Of a DNA stretch of 64,000 bases, positions 11,896 to 23,174 are shown piece by piece. Origin of the DNA: Linnemannia elongata (lineage: Eukaryota; Mortierellomycota; Mortierellomycetes; Mortierellales; Mortierellaceae); contig JAXBDG010000013.1 of NCBI GenBank assembly GCA_036320915.1, positions 1,860,001-1,924,000 on the forward strand. Reading direction: 5' to 3'. How positions within the stretch are numbered: the first letter of the stretch is position 1; each line of letters starts with the position of its first letter. Under the pieces are notes generated by a model. That model was given only the letters and a program-made list of their open reading frames with translations, had not been told where the DNA came from and did no database searches. Both the position numbers and the translations under genes were made by a program.

Positions 11896-12337
11896 GTAGA
11901 TAGTGATAATGAGAGATGCTTGGAAAGAGTTACAAGGAAATTTTACCATCGTTCTTAAATGCCCGGTTTACATAAGTTTGTCCATACAATAGGGTGGGCT
12001 AGTGTCCCGCAGACAGGTCAATAGCGGAGAGAAAAGGGCATTCAGCTAAAAAAAACTATTACACAGCAGGAATAAAGAAAACGACACACAAAAGTACTGC
12101 ATTGAGGAAGAAAGGCATTTATTGGTCTTGACAGCATTCACTCGAGTGTCAACCAACGATAATGGAAGCAGGCCCGTCAGGTCTAACATGATCTGAGTGA
12201 GAAGGACAAAAAATGGTTAGCCATCATATCCAAAGCACGAACTTTCCGGCGAGGCATATTGAGGCGCCGAGTCAAATACTCTCCATTAGGGGTGGTACCC
12301 TTCCTTTGTCAATCTTAATATCCTGGCGTCATGGTTA

Positions 12338-12735
12338 GATGATGCGACCCCTTGTCGCCCTCTGCCGAGACCCAACAAGGGCGCTCATCTAAGCAGTTAC
12401 AGGACCCCACCAGGGCAGCTCTCAGAGGCACCTGGTTTGGATAAAGGAAGCTCAGCAGGCACAAGTGCACAACCAGACTCAGCCTCATCCTGACCGACCT
12501 GCTCGCCGCACCATGACTGCACGAAAGACTCATTACAAGCCTTCATACCCAGATGGTGCGATCCTTTGCCGCCCTTCTGCCAAAACCCAGCAAAGGCGCC
12601 CATCTCAGCAGTTACAGGACCCCACCAGGGCTCATCGGCAGCTCTCAGAGACACCTGGTTTGAATGAAGGGAGCCCAGCAGGCACAAGTACACAACTGGA
12701 CTCAGCCTCATCCTGATCGACCTGCTCGCCGCGGT
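12338..12735. repeat. Imperfect tandem duplication, two units, period about 213 bp
   Basis: Unit 1 starts at 12338 (agatgatgcg) and unit 2 at 12551 (agatggtgcg). Both then share ccgccc, a run around cagttacaggaccccaccag, ctctcagag-cacctggttt and cctgctcgccgc. The units differ by scattered substitutions and small indels. Neither has a convincing coding frame, although one plus-strand frame reads similarly and stops at the same place in both. The rest of 11896-13070 shows nothing else I can name. Confidence 0.8.
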
Positions 12736-13070
12736 ATGCATCGTGACTCTCCAGGATAGACGACTGACAAAGAAAAGGGTTGTAAGAAAAGTACGGAAAG
12801 GGAAGTGTGAGTGGTCAACACGCGCTTGTCGATGGAAATATATGTTGCTGGTGCCCTCTACGCATCTCTGTATTTTCGTGTTCGTAAATATTATGCTTTT
12901 AACCTCTCCCTCCTGAAGCTCCTGATGATTACTTGTCTCCTATTGCTTACCAGTCAGTTCGACTCTTAAGGTTTTTTTAGGGTTAACGGTCATAAAAAAA
13001 GTTACGGTGCCCCATGGTAACGCGACAAGTCCGCACCTAACCCTCACCATCACAATTGACTATTGACATC

Positions 13071-13787
13071 ATGGACTCAAAGAACAATGCAGACAACACA
13101 GAATCGACGACATCGGGTCGACAGAAAAAGTCGTGGCGTACAGCATTCAAGGAACTTCCCCATGCATCCTACTTCGAGTCTGTCAAGGAGCCCGTGAACA
13201 TCAAGCATCTCGATTACTTTGCATATGCAAATGCCACTCTCGACAAGAAGGAGTACTACCACCACCTCTGGGCATCCAAGATTCTCCCGCTTATCAAGAA
13301 CAGCACTCTTGAATGCCTACGCTCACAAGGAACTCGCTTGAAGAGAGAGTGGTCTGAAACAAGTACAACAGAAGCCTTTTGGACTCAAGTCTTGGAGGAC
13401 GAACTTTCAAAGCAGGCATCAGAAAACAGCAAGCGTGCCAGAATAAATGCGGAAACGCATCTGGTAGTTCAGCTGAAGGATGCTGGCGTCCATTTGTCAA
13501 AGAGAATGAGGCGTGACTGGGGTAAGTTGCGATCAGATTAGCTCTATCCAAACGCACCACGCGTGAGCTGAATATTCTAGTAACTAACAAAAGCCCCCTT
13601 CCTCTTCTTTATGGTATAGATGCTCTGGATAGCGCGTCGGAACCAGCTCTGTCTTCGCAAGAGCATGCGACGCAAGATGCATTGAGCGGCGAAGAGGACG
13701 AGGACAGCGAAGAAGAGGCTCGGGGAGCGGCCCGCTCTCTGACTATGCAATGTACGCTACAACCGTTGACTATGTCTATATATATTT

Positions 13788-13823
<36 letters not shown>

Positions 13824-15141
13824 TTGCTCTGAAGCATTGCTAACAAATGAATGACCTCTCATTTTCTAGGCCTGTTTGGTTCAGACTTTCTCTCGTCTGA
13901 CCCAATTGACCCTTCGATATGCAGCGACACGTTGTCGCAGGGTACTATGGAGGAGCCAATACCTGTGAGGATTGATCGAATGGTTGGTCCCGGAACGTTA
14001 AGCGACCACTTGACAGGAGAGAACGATTATTGGGTGGGCGACAAGAACATATCGCAGCAATTGAATAAATGGCGGCGCGAGCAGGTTGATGACCAGTCGT
14101 TCTTGACTGATCATGATGTGCAAGAGATTCTGTCTCTGAACTTCATCTTCAACCATCCGCTAGTCAAATGCCTGCAGGAGCAAGAACGCGCATTATGGTC
14201 ACATCGGCTGAGCGAGAAGGAGCATTCGTTTGTTGTACAAGTTTCCCTTGCTTGCATGGATCAGGAGCAGGAAATTGCTGAACAGACTGTATACTCCTTG
14301 GCAATGAAGGATGACCTGATGTCTTCCTCAGTGTTCCGAGCCGCCCGCAACTTGATGGCGACTAATGCACTTTGGGCCGATATGGTGTTGGTACAGGATA
14401 ATGAAGACTCCATAATCGAGCGATTCTTCAAACCTCTTGTCAACGGCTTCTTTGGGAGTGTTGCTGGAACTAGGCTATGCTGGTAAGCATTCTGATACAC
14501 CTAGTTGATTTTTACCGGTTGCCCTGGCTGAAGAACCTCACACTATGCCGTGACATTGCTTTGATAAAAAAATAAAAAACAGGACCAGAGATGCCCTCAA
14601 GACGGGAACAGTGGACACAGGCGAGCTCCTGTACCCTGACTGCATGCTCACCACAGTCAACGGTCCTCAGCAGACTGTGTTGGTGGCGGAGGTCAAGAAG
14701 TTTGACGCTGCGCAGCAGGAATGTGATCGAGACCGTGTTAAGCTGTTTGTGGAGATGAAGAGGTGCCTTGACGGCCTTCTTACGAGCGGCGTGGATGGAC
14801 CTGTCATTGGACTCCTAGCTCAACGCCATCGAGTCGAGGTATGGGCGCTGACACTTCCATACGAAGCGGTGTACCTCCCCACCCATCTTGGTTCCTTCGA
14901 CATGATCCTGTCCCGCTTCTACTTTGGCGCGCTTCATGTCGTGTGCCCACCTCTTCTCGCAGCTCAAGCAGCTGTTACGAGCACCATGTCTAGAATCACC
15001 GGCGTTCGCAGACGCAAACCGATCAAGGCAGCCTGGACTCGAGGAACCTACAATGTTGAGCCTATGGAGCTCAAGTCCTATGTTAGCGTTCGCCAAGAAG
15101 CACGTGGCCTGCGACGAGATAATGAGTTGAAGGCTCGCTGA
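13071..15141 (+). CDS. Putative PD-(D/E)XK nuclease-fold protein
   Basis: Product of 584 residues from exons 13071-13521, 13620-13751, 13870-14482 and 14583-15141; the GT-AG borders and phases join cleanly. ATG 13071 is the first ATG of the frame. The C-terminal exon has the arrangement of a PD-(D/E)XK nuclease core: Pro417-Asp418 in LYPDCML, then Glu435-Val436-Lys437 in VLVAEVKK, followed by an Arg/Lys-rich helix (DRDRVKLFVEMKRCLDGLL) and a further strand (VEVWAL). Mucoromycota genomes carry many poorly studied proteins of this shape (strand with E-x-K, then a VKL...MK helix); whether this one cuts DNA is unknown. The acidic segment EEDEDSEEEA lies in exon 2. An A-tract sits in intron 2. The downstream neighbour is reductase copy 2. 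Confidence 0.75.
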
Positions 15142-15204
15142 TTTCATGCTTGATCATCAGGGTATTTATCTTCATCCTTCTACTCTAATACCTTACTGCT
15201 TGGA

Positions 15205-15720
15205 TTATTTTTATTCAGGAATACATGGGTGAATGGATGACAGAATGGTGGTTCCTGAATTAATGACCTTCATTTACACCATCGTTTCCGTCCCCTCTTT
15301 TCAACGCCTTGCCTAGCAGATATGTCCGTCGGATAGGGAGGAAGCAAGGAGAATCCGTCATGAGTTAAAAAGAAAAGAACAGATGATTTCTCGGGACCGT
15401 GTTGGTTTCTAACTGTGTCCGTGGGACTATATATTAAGGTGGTAGAGCCGGGGGAGTTTACGAATGATTGACTGCCTGAGTGTTAGAGGCTTCTTTTTCT
15501 TACCGAGAGAAAAGCGATTGAAAGGAGAGGAGAGGAAGAGGAAAAGGAGGGGGAGAGAAGGTTAAGGAGCTAAAAAATATGAAAGAGAATCGCGTCTGGG
15601 CGAAGCAAGTCTTTTGATCAGTAGTTCAGGCAAAATCTCACGCGCTACAGCTACTGCTGTTTGCTCGTAATATGTCAGCGATGAATAAAAAGACTTCATT
15701 TACCCTCTACACTCTGTCGG
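15205..15720. repeat. Duplicated block D2 downstream of reductase copy 2
   Basis: It is colinear with 54197-54960 downstream of copy 4. Shared landmarks are the atttttattca-gagtacatgg-tgaatgga region, atcgtttccgtcccc, ttctcgg-accgt-ttggtttcta, the gactg-ctgagtgtt segment and gaatcgcgtctgggc. The left border of similarity is close to the stop of the nuclease-like gene. No coding frame seen. Confidence 0.75.
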
Positions 15721-15827
15721 ATCATTTTATATTTGCTGAACTTTTACTTCGCCTTGGTTTTTCATGAATGAATGAGCCAATGCCATCAACGTTTTTGTTT
15801 CGATACATCGCCTTCATTTTTTTTCAC

Positions 15828-15925
15828 CCTTTTTCTCGAATGGCAGGATATTATCTCGTTTCAACAGTCATTGGCATTGCCTATCTCCTGTTGTTCTTCT
15901 AGCCCACCTCTTTTCATTCACAAAA
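15828..15925 (+). pseudogene. Relic of the PXA gene last exon (beside copy 2)
   Basis: The stretch around atctcgtttcaacagtcattggcattgc matches the PXA exon at 9645-9670 (acctcgtttcggcagtcattggcattgc) and continues through the equivalent of its stop and 3' UTR into the reductase 3' flank. It has lost the reading frame. Confidence 0.72.
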
Positions 15926-16030
15926 ATAATAAAAGGGTACTCATTATGTTCAATTATTTTATTCTAATGGGTATGATGGACCTGTAACAGGAAAGAAAGG
16001 GTATTTTAGAAATGAAATGGAATGGCTGTT

Positions 16031-16858
16031 CTAGCAGGTGAGAGTAACCTTCTGTCCAAAGCGACTCTCGCCTCCAGTCTTGACAATCTGCTCACAGATC
16101 CACTCTCCGACATCTGCACGATGGATCGTGTACCCAACCGCAGGCTTGTCCTCCACTCCAACCTTGACCTTTTCCCATCCCTTGCCTTTCTTGACATTCT
16201 GGTCGCCTGTCAACAGACTGGGTCGGATGATCACTGCACCTCGGAACACGCCTGTGGTGGATGATGCATTCGCGACGACAAGATCCTCCATGACCTTCTT
16301 GTCCTTGTGAGGGTCAGCCAAGACCACATGGTAAAAGGTGCGGAACCCAAAGGGGACATCCTCACGCACATTCGAGACACCTGTGGTCGAGATGACAGTA
16401 ATCGATGGCCTGTGCTGGGTTGTAGAAGGGTGGGCTGGGTAGATCTCTTGAAGGGACTGGATGATGTTCTTGGTGGCTGTCGCACAGATCTCGGGGTTGT
16501 CGATCGTCATGGGCTTGGAGAGGGACATGCGCATCTGAGGGGTGCCTCCGATTCCAGAGATGATCTGAGTCGCAATCTTGAGAGTGTTGTTGCCAGTGGT
16601 AGTAGAAATAGAGTTGTTGGTAAGGACGGCCTTGATGGCGTGGATGTCGGCAATGTCACCCTTGACAATGGTGAGCTGAGTGTCGATGATGGACTGGGCA
16701 ATACCCTGGGCGAGGAGCATGTCGGTCAGCTTGGAGGGAGTGCGAGCGAGGGCGGTGGCATGGAATCCAGCGTTGAGGGTGTGGACGAGACAGGCGTTTG
16801 TGCATCCACCGGTAGCACCGAAGAAGGCGATGAAGTTAGTTGAAGTTGAGGAGGTCAT
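16031..16858 (-). CDS. NAD(P)-binding Rossmann-fold reductase, copy 2 of 5
   Basis: Intronless, 275 residues, almost identical to the other four copies, with the FFGATGGCTNACL cofactor loop, the SITVISTTGVSNV strand and the GYTIHRADVGEWICEQIV helix intact. Its variable segment is ISTTTGNNTLKIATQ, shared only with copy 5. The last residues read FGQKVTLTC, again as in copy 5. The substrate is not deducible. Its 3' side carries block D2 and a PXA-exon relic; its 5' side carries the non-inverted upstream flank. No disabling change is visible, so it is probably functional. Confidence 0.92.
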   Translation of the reverse strand: MTSSTSTNFIAFFGATGGCTNACLVHTLNAGFHATALARTPSKLTDMLLAQGIAQSIIDTQLTIVKGDIADIHAIKAVLTNNSISTTTGNNTLKIATQIISGIGGTPQMRMSLSKPMTIDNPEICATATKNIIQSLQEIYPAHPSTTQHRPSITVISTTGVSNVREDVPFGFRTFYHVVLADPHKDKKVMEDLVVANASSTTGVFRGAVIIRPSLLTGDQNVKKGKGWEKVKVGVEDKPAVGYTIHRADVGEWICEQIVKTGGESRFGQKVTLTC

Positions 16859-17690
16859 TTTGTTTTTTTGTTGTTTGCGTTGCTGGTGAGTTGGCTCGAG
16901 AGTTGATTGGTGAGTTGGCTGGTGTTCTTGTGTGTTGTTGTTAAAGTTGTCTGGGTTGTTGGTAGTGTGTTGTAGTTGAGTCGAGTTGTGTTCTGATTTG
17001 TTGTGTTGTGTTGTTGGTTGATGGAGAAAAAAAAAGAGGGTGAACCTGGTTGGTTATATAGTAGCCACCGGGCCGAAGATCCCTTTTGTTTCCTTTCCAT
17101 GAGTGTGTTTGTTAGCAAAAAACACGATCAAGGATGTGCCAGTGCCAACTGCCAAGGAACGAACGTAAGAAAAGATACATGTAGAAACAGCGTACATGTA
17201 AACAAAGGTACAAATCGAGCGAGCAATGCTTAATTTTTCTTCCACGCTGCACTCCCCTTCATCATTGTTTTTGAGAAGAGAGGGAGGGGGCTGAGAGCAG
17301 AGAGAGGAGGGAAACGAAAAATGTTTATTCCGCTCCGTATTATGTGCGTTAAGTAATGGTGTACATCTTGGCTTGGGCACGTCCTCTTTTATCCCTCGTT
17401 TGAGTTCTTGGCGTTTGTTTGTTTGTTCTTCCAAGAATATAGGCTCCCTTTTTCTGACAGACAACGATGAGAAATGAAGCAATTAGGGTCATAAAGTATG
17501 AAAGAGTATATGCTATGAAAAGAGGGAGAATGTTCTCGCGGGGAGGGACTCATTCCGTGCATAGCTTCCTTATGTTGCCCGAGTTGGAGTTGGCGCGTCT
17601 CGTTTTACTCAAACAACGAAAAATCAATCCTTATTTTTGCAACGCAGTCATCCTATCATTATTTTTTTTTAAATCACTGTACAAAGGCTA
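16859..17690. repeat. Upstream flank type U2 (copy 2)
   Basis: Colinear with 33533-34215 (copy 3) and 56115-56880 (copy 4). The segment at about 17276-17417, including ggctgagagc, ttattccg and gagttcttggcg, is the reverse complement of 11062-11240 upstream of copy 1. Confidence 0.72.
17049..17130 (-). promoter_or_regulatory. Conserved core promoter of reductase copy 2
   Basis: TATATA at 17055-17060, about 197 bp upstream of the ATG, with the same adjacent gtagccaccgggccgaag block as the other copies. Confidence 0.65.
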
Positions 17691-17776
17691 CTCTTCAATT
17701 CCCTTACATCTCTGGTTTTGCTCTTCCTTTTCTTCCCTTCCTTCCTTTTCCCCTCCTCTTCGTTTACCTTTTATTC

Positions 17777-17778
<2 letters not shown>

Positions 17779-17817
<39 letters not shown>

Positions 17818-17818
17818 A

Positions 17819-17869
<51 letters not shown>

Positions 17870-17890
17870 ATCTCTCTCTCTCTCTCTCTT
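17779..17890. repeat. (CT)n microsatellite with CTAT interruptions
   Basis: About 110 bp of nearly pure CT dinucleotides broken by periodic TATCT units. It lies inside flank sequence that the other copies lack. Confidence 0.95.
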
Positions 17891-17956
17891 TCGTTAACGA
17901 AGCAGGAGAGGAATTGAGCAACAGTAAAATCGATGACATGATAACATCCAGTTGGG

Positions 17957-18181
17957 GGACGCGACATATGTGCTAAGAGGCAGTAGTTGATCATGGAGCA
18001 TATTAAACAGGATTGTCGATTCGCCTCTGTTCCTTTTATCGCAAACAAACGGTCCAAACAACGTGCACACTTTTTTTTTTATGAAAGAGGGCTGAGGATA
18101 TAAAACGCTTCGACACGTAGGAAAGACACCAAGTATTCTGCTCGAACAAACTTAAATGCATGCGATGAAAATGTTCATCCT
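17957..18181. repeat. Direct repeat A, left copy (bounds a 13.7-kb gene block)
   Basis: Aligns with 31890-32148: gggacgcgacat-tgtgct, gttgatcatggagcat, caggattgtcgattc, ctctgttccttttatcg, aaaacgcttcgacac and gacaccaagtattc occur in the same order and orientation. The right copy is longer because of an A-tract. Confidence 0.82.
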
Positions 18182-18534
18182 TCACCCATCTCGTCCTCCC
18201 CTCCCACTACCCCACTTCTAACCTTCTTTGTTGTTGTTTTTTTGATGCTATTGCTGTTGTCTCTCTGAGTTTTTCGTAATTGCTCTTTTTCTTCATCCTA
18301 TATCCTTCCTTTGACGCAATCCATGTATATAGTAGTTTACCTTTTTCTTTTTTTCCTTCAGACAAGAAAGCAATAAGTCGAAAGAAAAATAAAGCAAATG
18401 TGTGCGGCCTGTCCGCTTATGTTTGTTTGATTTGTGATGGTTTATTTTTGAGAACAAAGAAAAAAAAAAGAGCAAAATGATGGGTATGCAAAATGAAAGA
18501 ACAGAAGAAAAGAGGACTCTCTCTCTCCCACTCC
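18182..18534. other. Gene-free stretch after repeat A
   Basis: T-rich DNA with short A/T tracts and no coding frame. It probably contains the RCF2 3' untranslated region. Confidence 0.5.
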
Positions 18535-19352
18535 TTATGCAGATAATGAGGCAGCAGCGACAGCCTTAACAGGCGCAGAAAGAGCAGGCGTGGTATCCTT
18601 GACAATATAATTGCCCTGGTTATCCTTGGCCAAGATCGCCTTCCACTGATCTGTCATGACCTCAGTCTTCTTGTGGCTATTATCATCCGTCAACTCAATG
18701 GCGGCAACAGCCATCATTGTCAAGACTGTGAAACCTTGAGCATACATACGGGCAGTGACGATTCTTTGGGTGGTAGTGAGGCCCTTCTTGGAGAAGGTGT
18801 AGAGGAGCGAGCCACCCATGCAGGTGAGCCAGGAGACGGCGACGACCGTATTCCTGTTCTCGCGGACCTGGTAGTTCATCTCGGCCAGGACACCGCGCTG
18901 GGCACGGATCTCGGCGCGGGCGGCGTCGGCAGCTTCTTGGTCCAAGTGGCGAAGGAGCTGGCGGTCTTCGTATTGGACTCGGGCGTGGTCTCCGAATAAG
19001 ATCGCCGTCGCAGCGGTACCTAAAATTCAGTTGGGGACAAGGAGGGTGAAAGGGAAAGGGAAAGCAAAGTTAGAATGGGTCTGGGGTTTGAGACATGAGT
19101 AAGTGATGTATGTATCAGAGAGAAAGAGGAAAAGAAAGGCTTACCAGTGCCGAGAAGGAACTGTTTAAGGCGGGGGGAGATGGTCTGGTAGGTCTTCGAG
19201 TAGCGGGCTCCGGACATGGCGATGAGGCCTCCGGCGACGAGGGCAAGACCAGCGCCTTTGGCGGCAGCCATGGCAATCAACCTATCCCTGTCCTCATGGT
19301 TCTCGAGGTGGGGGTTCTTGAAGTGCTCGAACTCTTGCATAGACGAAGTCAT
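18535..19352 (-). CDS. RCF2: Respiratory supercomplex factor 2 (HIG1-domain protein)
   Basis: Mitochondrial inner-membrane protein that associates with cytochrome c oxidase and III-IV supercomplexes. Two exons, 19352-19145 and 19019-18535, encode 230 residues, close to yeast Rcf2 (about 224). The N-terminal half has two hydrophobic stretches (GLALVAGGLIAMSG and a second after the splice site). The C-terminal half is a HIG1 domain: NTVVAVSWLTCMGGSLLYTF, then the loop QRIVTARMYAQ, then GFTVLTMMAVAAIEL. The HIG1 consensus (Q/I)x3(R/H)xRx3Q fits except that Thr takes the R/H position. The ATG at 19352 gives the expected N-terminus; the 126-bp intron interrupts a Gly codon. Confidence 0.9.
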
Positions 19353-21592
19353 TGTTGATTGTGTTTTTGTTTGTTGGAGGGGGAGGTATTATGTGTGGGG
19401 GGGTTAAATATGCAGAGGGTGGTTGAACTGAGTGAGTGTTGAGGATCGTGAGAAATAGAAGTGGGAGGGCGTATGAAATATCCTTGGGCGTAAAAGATGG
19501 ATGTCCTGGGATAGGTATATATGGGTGTTGAGTGAAGATGATATTGTTGTTGTGTTCGGAGCGGGTGGGAGGGGGCCCCCTTTTATAAGAAATAGGCAAC
19601 TGCGAAGCAGCATTGGAGGGGTGGGATGTGAGCCAATGCCGATGAGACTATTAGCACTGATACGAGTGGGGGTGTTGGAAGGGAGCATATCCAACGGAAG
19701 GGGAGAAGGGAGAATGGGCGATCGTGAGTTGAACTTGAATTTTTTGATGTTTGTCGGGAACATCGGGGGGTGCACAGAGGCCGTGGAGTGGCGTTGTTTC
19801 TTTATTTGCACTTCCCGTGTGTAGGTCTGTCTTTCTTTGTCTGTCATTGTCTGTGTGTGAATAATGTCAATGATGTGTGTGTGACTATGTGCAGTATGTG
19901 CACTGGTCAAAGAACACCATTCCCTCTCTCCCTCTCATCGCCTGTCCTACTTTCCTTCCCTGCCTTCCTTCTGAGCCCTCTCTTCTCTTTTCAATCCCCT
20001 TCGGAATTGAACAATCAATTATGATACGGGAGAGGAGCACGGAGGAAAATGGAGGAAAATGGAGCTCAAGGAAGGGATTACATTGGCTGTGTTTCTTCTT
20101 CGACCCTCACGGTGATACCATATATGGACACATCACTCCTCTCCCCTCTCTTTCTCTCACTCTCACTCTCTCTCTGTCAATCCCCTTCTCCTTCCCCTGA
20201 TTCCAACGTGGCGCTGACCTTTATGTTCTTTCATAATTGATTTTCCGGAGAGAAAAGAAGGACATCATCATTCATGGGCTAATCACCTCCGTCGGTTATC
20301 ACTCAAACAGCAATCATCTACCCTTGCAGCCAGGATGGAGCCGGAGCATATCCCCTTCGTCATTGTCATCCTACAATCCACTTTCGTTCTCCACAAAACA
20401 AACAGAACTCCTCTTTTTCCGTTCTTCCTTTCTTCCCATTTTCATTGTTCGCAAAATTGCCTCAAGGCACACTCTTCCCATTCGTTTGTTTCTCCCTTTT
20501 CAGCCTGAATTGAATGACTTGGTACACCCGCCTCCCTTCTTCACCTTGTTTCTATTTCTTGCCTTGACTTTTCCTCGGCTTTTTCTCACCTTCATGATGC
20601 ATACCCTTCTTTGTCTTTCTTCTCCACTTCCTAACACCTCAAAGGATATCCTCCGCCTTGAGTGAAAAAAAAATGAAATGATACCCTGTGCAACCTTTCT
20701 CTCTTCCCTTTTCATTTGCTGTTTACCTCGCCCAATTCCACCATCGCACACCTTTTTTTCCTTAGCTCGATCGAATCTCACTTCTCTCACTCCTCACCCT
20801 CCTCCCCTCAGCAACCTTGGCAGTGTGTCTTGGAGCAATTGAACTCAAACAAGAAATTGTCCATGCAAAGAGACACGAACAAAACAAGCAGGACAAACAG
20901 GCATGCTCACAGTGTGCAACACAAACCCCTCGCAAACTGAACCAAACAAACAAACAGCATGCAACGACATCATCTTCGTCATTCATCCCATCGAGCCTTT
21001 GAGCCTTTCCCTCTTCGTTCTTATTATCCTCGGTTTATTGATAAAACGAACGTCAAAAAATAAGGGTGCCTATTTTTTTTTTCTCCTCCCTCTCGGCTGC
21101 CCTTCAACCCTGGATTCGCCCATTGTCCTTACTCAATTCCATCTCGATTCACCTACTCTCTTCCACCCCCACAACATCTAAAAAAGAAAGAAAAAAATTC
21201 TCCTACAACGTCCTACCCCCGCAACCCGAACCCTGCCTTTTCACTCAATCACATCTAGGGTACGGCTCAATTTGACAGCATAAACGATAGAAAGAAAAAA
21301 AAAGGGCTTCTTCACATGCTCCTGGTACTTGTCGGCATTGGAGTAAAATAAAAAATTCGATCGCCAAGGGGCAGCGAGAGTCACTTTATCCAACCAAACT
21401 CATTTCCCTGTTCGCTTCCTGTCTGCACTGCACACGCAACCCACATACCTCTCTTTTTCTTTGCTTTCCATTCAACGGCTGGCACTCCTCTTCTCCTCTT
21501 TTCTCTTCTCTTCTTTCTTCATTCATTCCTGAATCCCTCTCATTCCCACCCTCTCCACTCTCACTCCTCACCCAACCCTACGACCAAAAGGA
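19353..21592. other. Intergenic region, divergent promoters of RCF2 and carrier gene
   Basis: About 2.2 kb, strongly CT-rich on the plus strand toward 21592, with CT/CTTT tracts as in other promoters here. Apparent frames are low-complexity. No RNA gene recognised. Confidence 0.55.
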
Positions 21593-22915
21593 ATGACATA
21601 CGAGTTACCCCCCATCGGGCACGCCCTCAGCGGAGGCGTCGCAGCCGCCCTGGCTAACGTCGTCATCTACCCCCTCGACATGGCCACCACCCGCGTTCAG
21701 TCCCAGTCCACCAAAGACTCCTCCACCTCCTCCTTTGCCACCTCCTCCCTCACTCCCGGTCACCACAACCACTCCTCCTCTGAGGAATTGCAGCCTATCG
21801 AGTTCAAGCGTCCCACCCTCCCCGGCGCTACTTCTTCTTCCTCGTCAGAGACAACTTCCTCTGTCTCCCTGGGTGAAGACGGTCGCAAGAAAACCACCCG
21901 TACAACCATCACCACCACTACAACCACCACCCGCGTCCTCTCTTCTTCTTCTGTCACAGCACCCAAGAAGCGGGTCCACTACACATCAGTCCCAGATGCC
22001 ATCCGCAAGATCTACGCTTCCGAGGGCTTCACAGCCCTGTACTCTGGTCTCGGATCCGACACCATCGCGACTTTGACCTCAAACTTTGTCTACTTTTATG
22101 TCTACATGGCTTTGAGGCAGAGGAAGGAGCATAGGAGGTCTTCGGGCCAGTTGTCAACCTTCCAGGAGTTGTTCCTCGGTGCTGAGGCGGGTATTATTTC
22201 AAGGTTTTTCACGGCGCCAATTCATGTTGTCACGACGAGGCAGCAGGTCATGGGCAAGGATCTTTTGCAACAACAAGGAAACTCAGGAACGACAGCAGGA
22301 AATACGCCTAAGGTTTCGGCTCGGTCGATCATCCGCGAGATCTACGCACAGGACGGGATCACAGGGTTCTGGGCCGGATACGCACCCACGGTGATCCTGT
22401 CCATCAACCCTTCGATCACCTACTTTCTCTTCGAGACCATCAAGAAGACCATCCTCGCACGTCAACTCAAGGCCGCCCATTCTGGCTCTTCTTCCCCTTC
22501 AAAGTCAGTCCTGGCCGCTGCCGCGTCGTTGACATCGCTCCAGATCTTCTTCATCTCGGCCTGCTCAAAGGCCATCGCCTCCTTCCTCACCTACCCCCTC
22601 ATCCTCACAAAGACCAAACTCCAAACCAAGGTTCAGGAGAACGACTCTACAACCAACAATAACAACGTCGGCGGCGATTTAGAAAAGCAGCAGGAGGAGA
22701 ACCAACCAAAGAGCTTCAACGGGATCTCGGATGTATTCAAGACTGTCATCAAGGATAAGGGAATCGCAGGATTATACACCGGTTGCCAGGGCCAAGTCGT
22801 CAAGGGGTTCTTCTCTTTCGGATTAATGTACATGATCAAGGACCGAGTCGTTGCTTGGATGTTGACGGTTTTCTTGGCCATTCATAATATGCGTAACCGC
22901 GTCACTTCCTCTTAG
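21593..22915 (+). CDS. Mitochondrial carrier family protein, probably peroxisomal adenine nucleotide carrier (ANT1/SLC25A17 type)
   Basis: Six-helix solute carrier of 440 residues, single exon. Three carrier repeats are visible from their signatures: PLDMATTRVQSQ at 27, PIHVVTTRQQ at 209 and PLILTKTKLQTK at 335, each followed by the usual G-x-x-G-x-Y/F element (GFTALYSGLGSD, GITGFWAGYAP, GIAGLYTGCQGQ). The N-terminus and the second/third repeat sequences resemble peroxisomal ATP/AMP exchangers, which feed ATP to fatty-acid activation; this assignment is by family resemblance only. Unusual is a Ser/Thr-rich insert of roughly 90 residues between helices 1 and 2, with TTTTTTTR-type runs. A second hydrophilic insert with Asn/Gln lies in repeat 3. 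It is tail-to-tail with AVL9. Confidence 0.85.
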   Translation: MTYELPPIGHALSGGVAAALANVVIYPLDMATTRVQSQSTKDSSTSSFATSSLTPGHHNHSSSEELQPIEFKRPTLPGATSSSSSETTSSVSLGEDGRKKTTRTTITTTTTTTRVLSSSSVTAPKKRVHYTSVPDAIRKIYASEGFTALYSGLGSDTIATLTSNFVYFYVYMALRQRKEHRRSSGQLSTFQELFLGAEAGIISRFFTAPIHVVTTRQQVMGKDLLQQQGNSGTTAGNTPKVSARSIIREIYAQDGITGFWAGYAPTVILSINPSITYFLFETIKKTILARQLKAAHSGSSSPSKSVLAAAASLTSLQIFFISACSKAIASFLTYPLILTKTKLQTKVQENDSTTNNNNVGGDLEKQQEENQPKSFNGISDVFKTVIKDKGIAGLYTGCQGQVVKGFFSFGLMYMIKDRVVAWMLTVFLAIHNMRNRVTSS

Positions 22916-23174
22916 ATATATATTTTTGCCCAATTTTTTCATTTTCACTTTTTTTTTTTTTCTTTTTTTTTTTTTTACTGTTGCAAAATCTGGATCGATC
23001 GATCATTAAAGTACACAACGCATGACTTGAGTTTTGCTTCCTCAACACAAAAATGTACACAACAAAAACAAATTAGACAGAAAGGACAATAGACAACCAT
23101 GGCATAAAAAAACGGGAATTGGTTTTACAATAATGATAAAAAAAAAACGAGAATGAGAGAAGAGGACTAGTTCT

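Noticed and set aside
17700..17980. Protein made mostly of Ser-Leu repeats
   Set aside because: It is a translation of the CT microsatellite.
20237..20665. Plus-strand frame of 142 residues between RCF2 and the carrier
   Set aside because: It is pyrimidine-rich promoter DNA giving Ser/Leu/Phe/Pro runs without conserved features.
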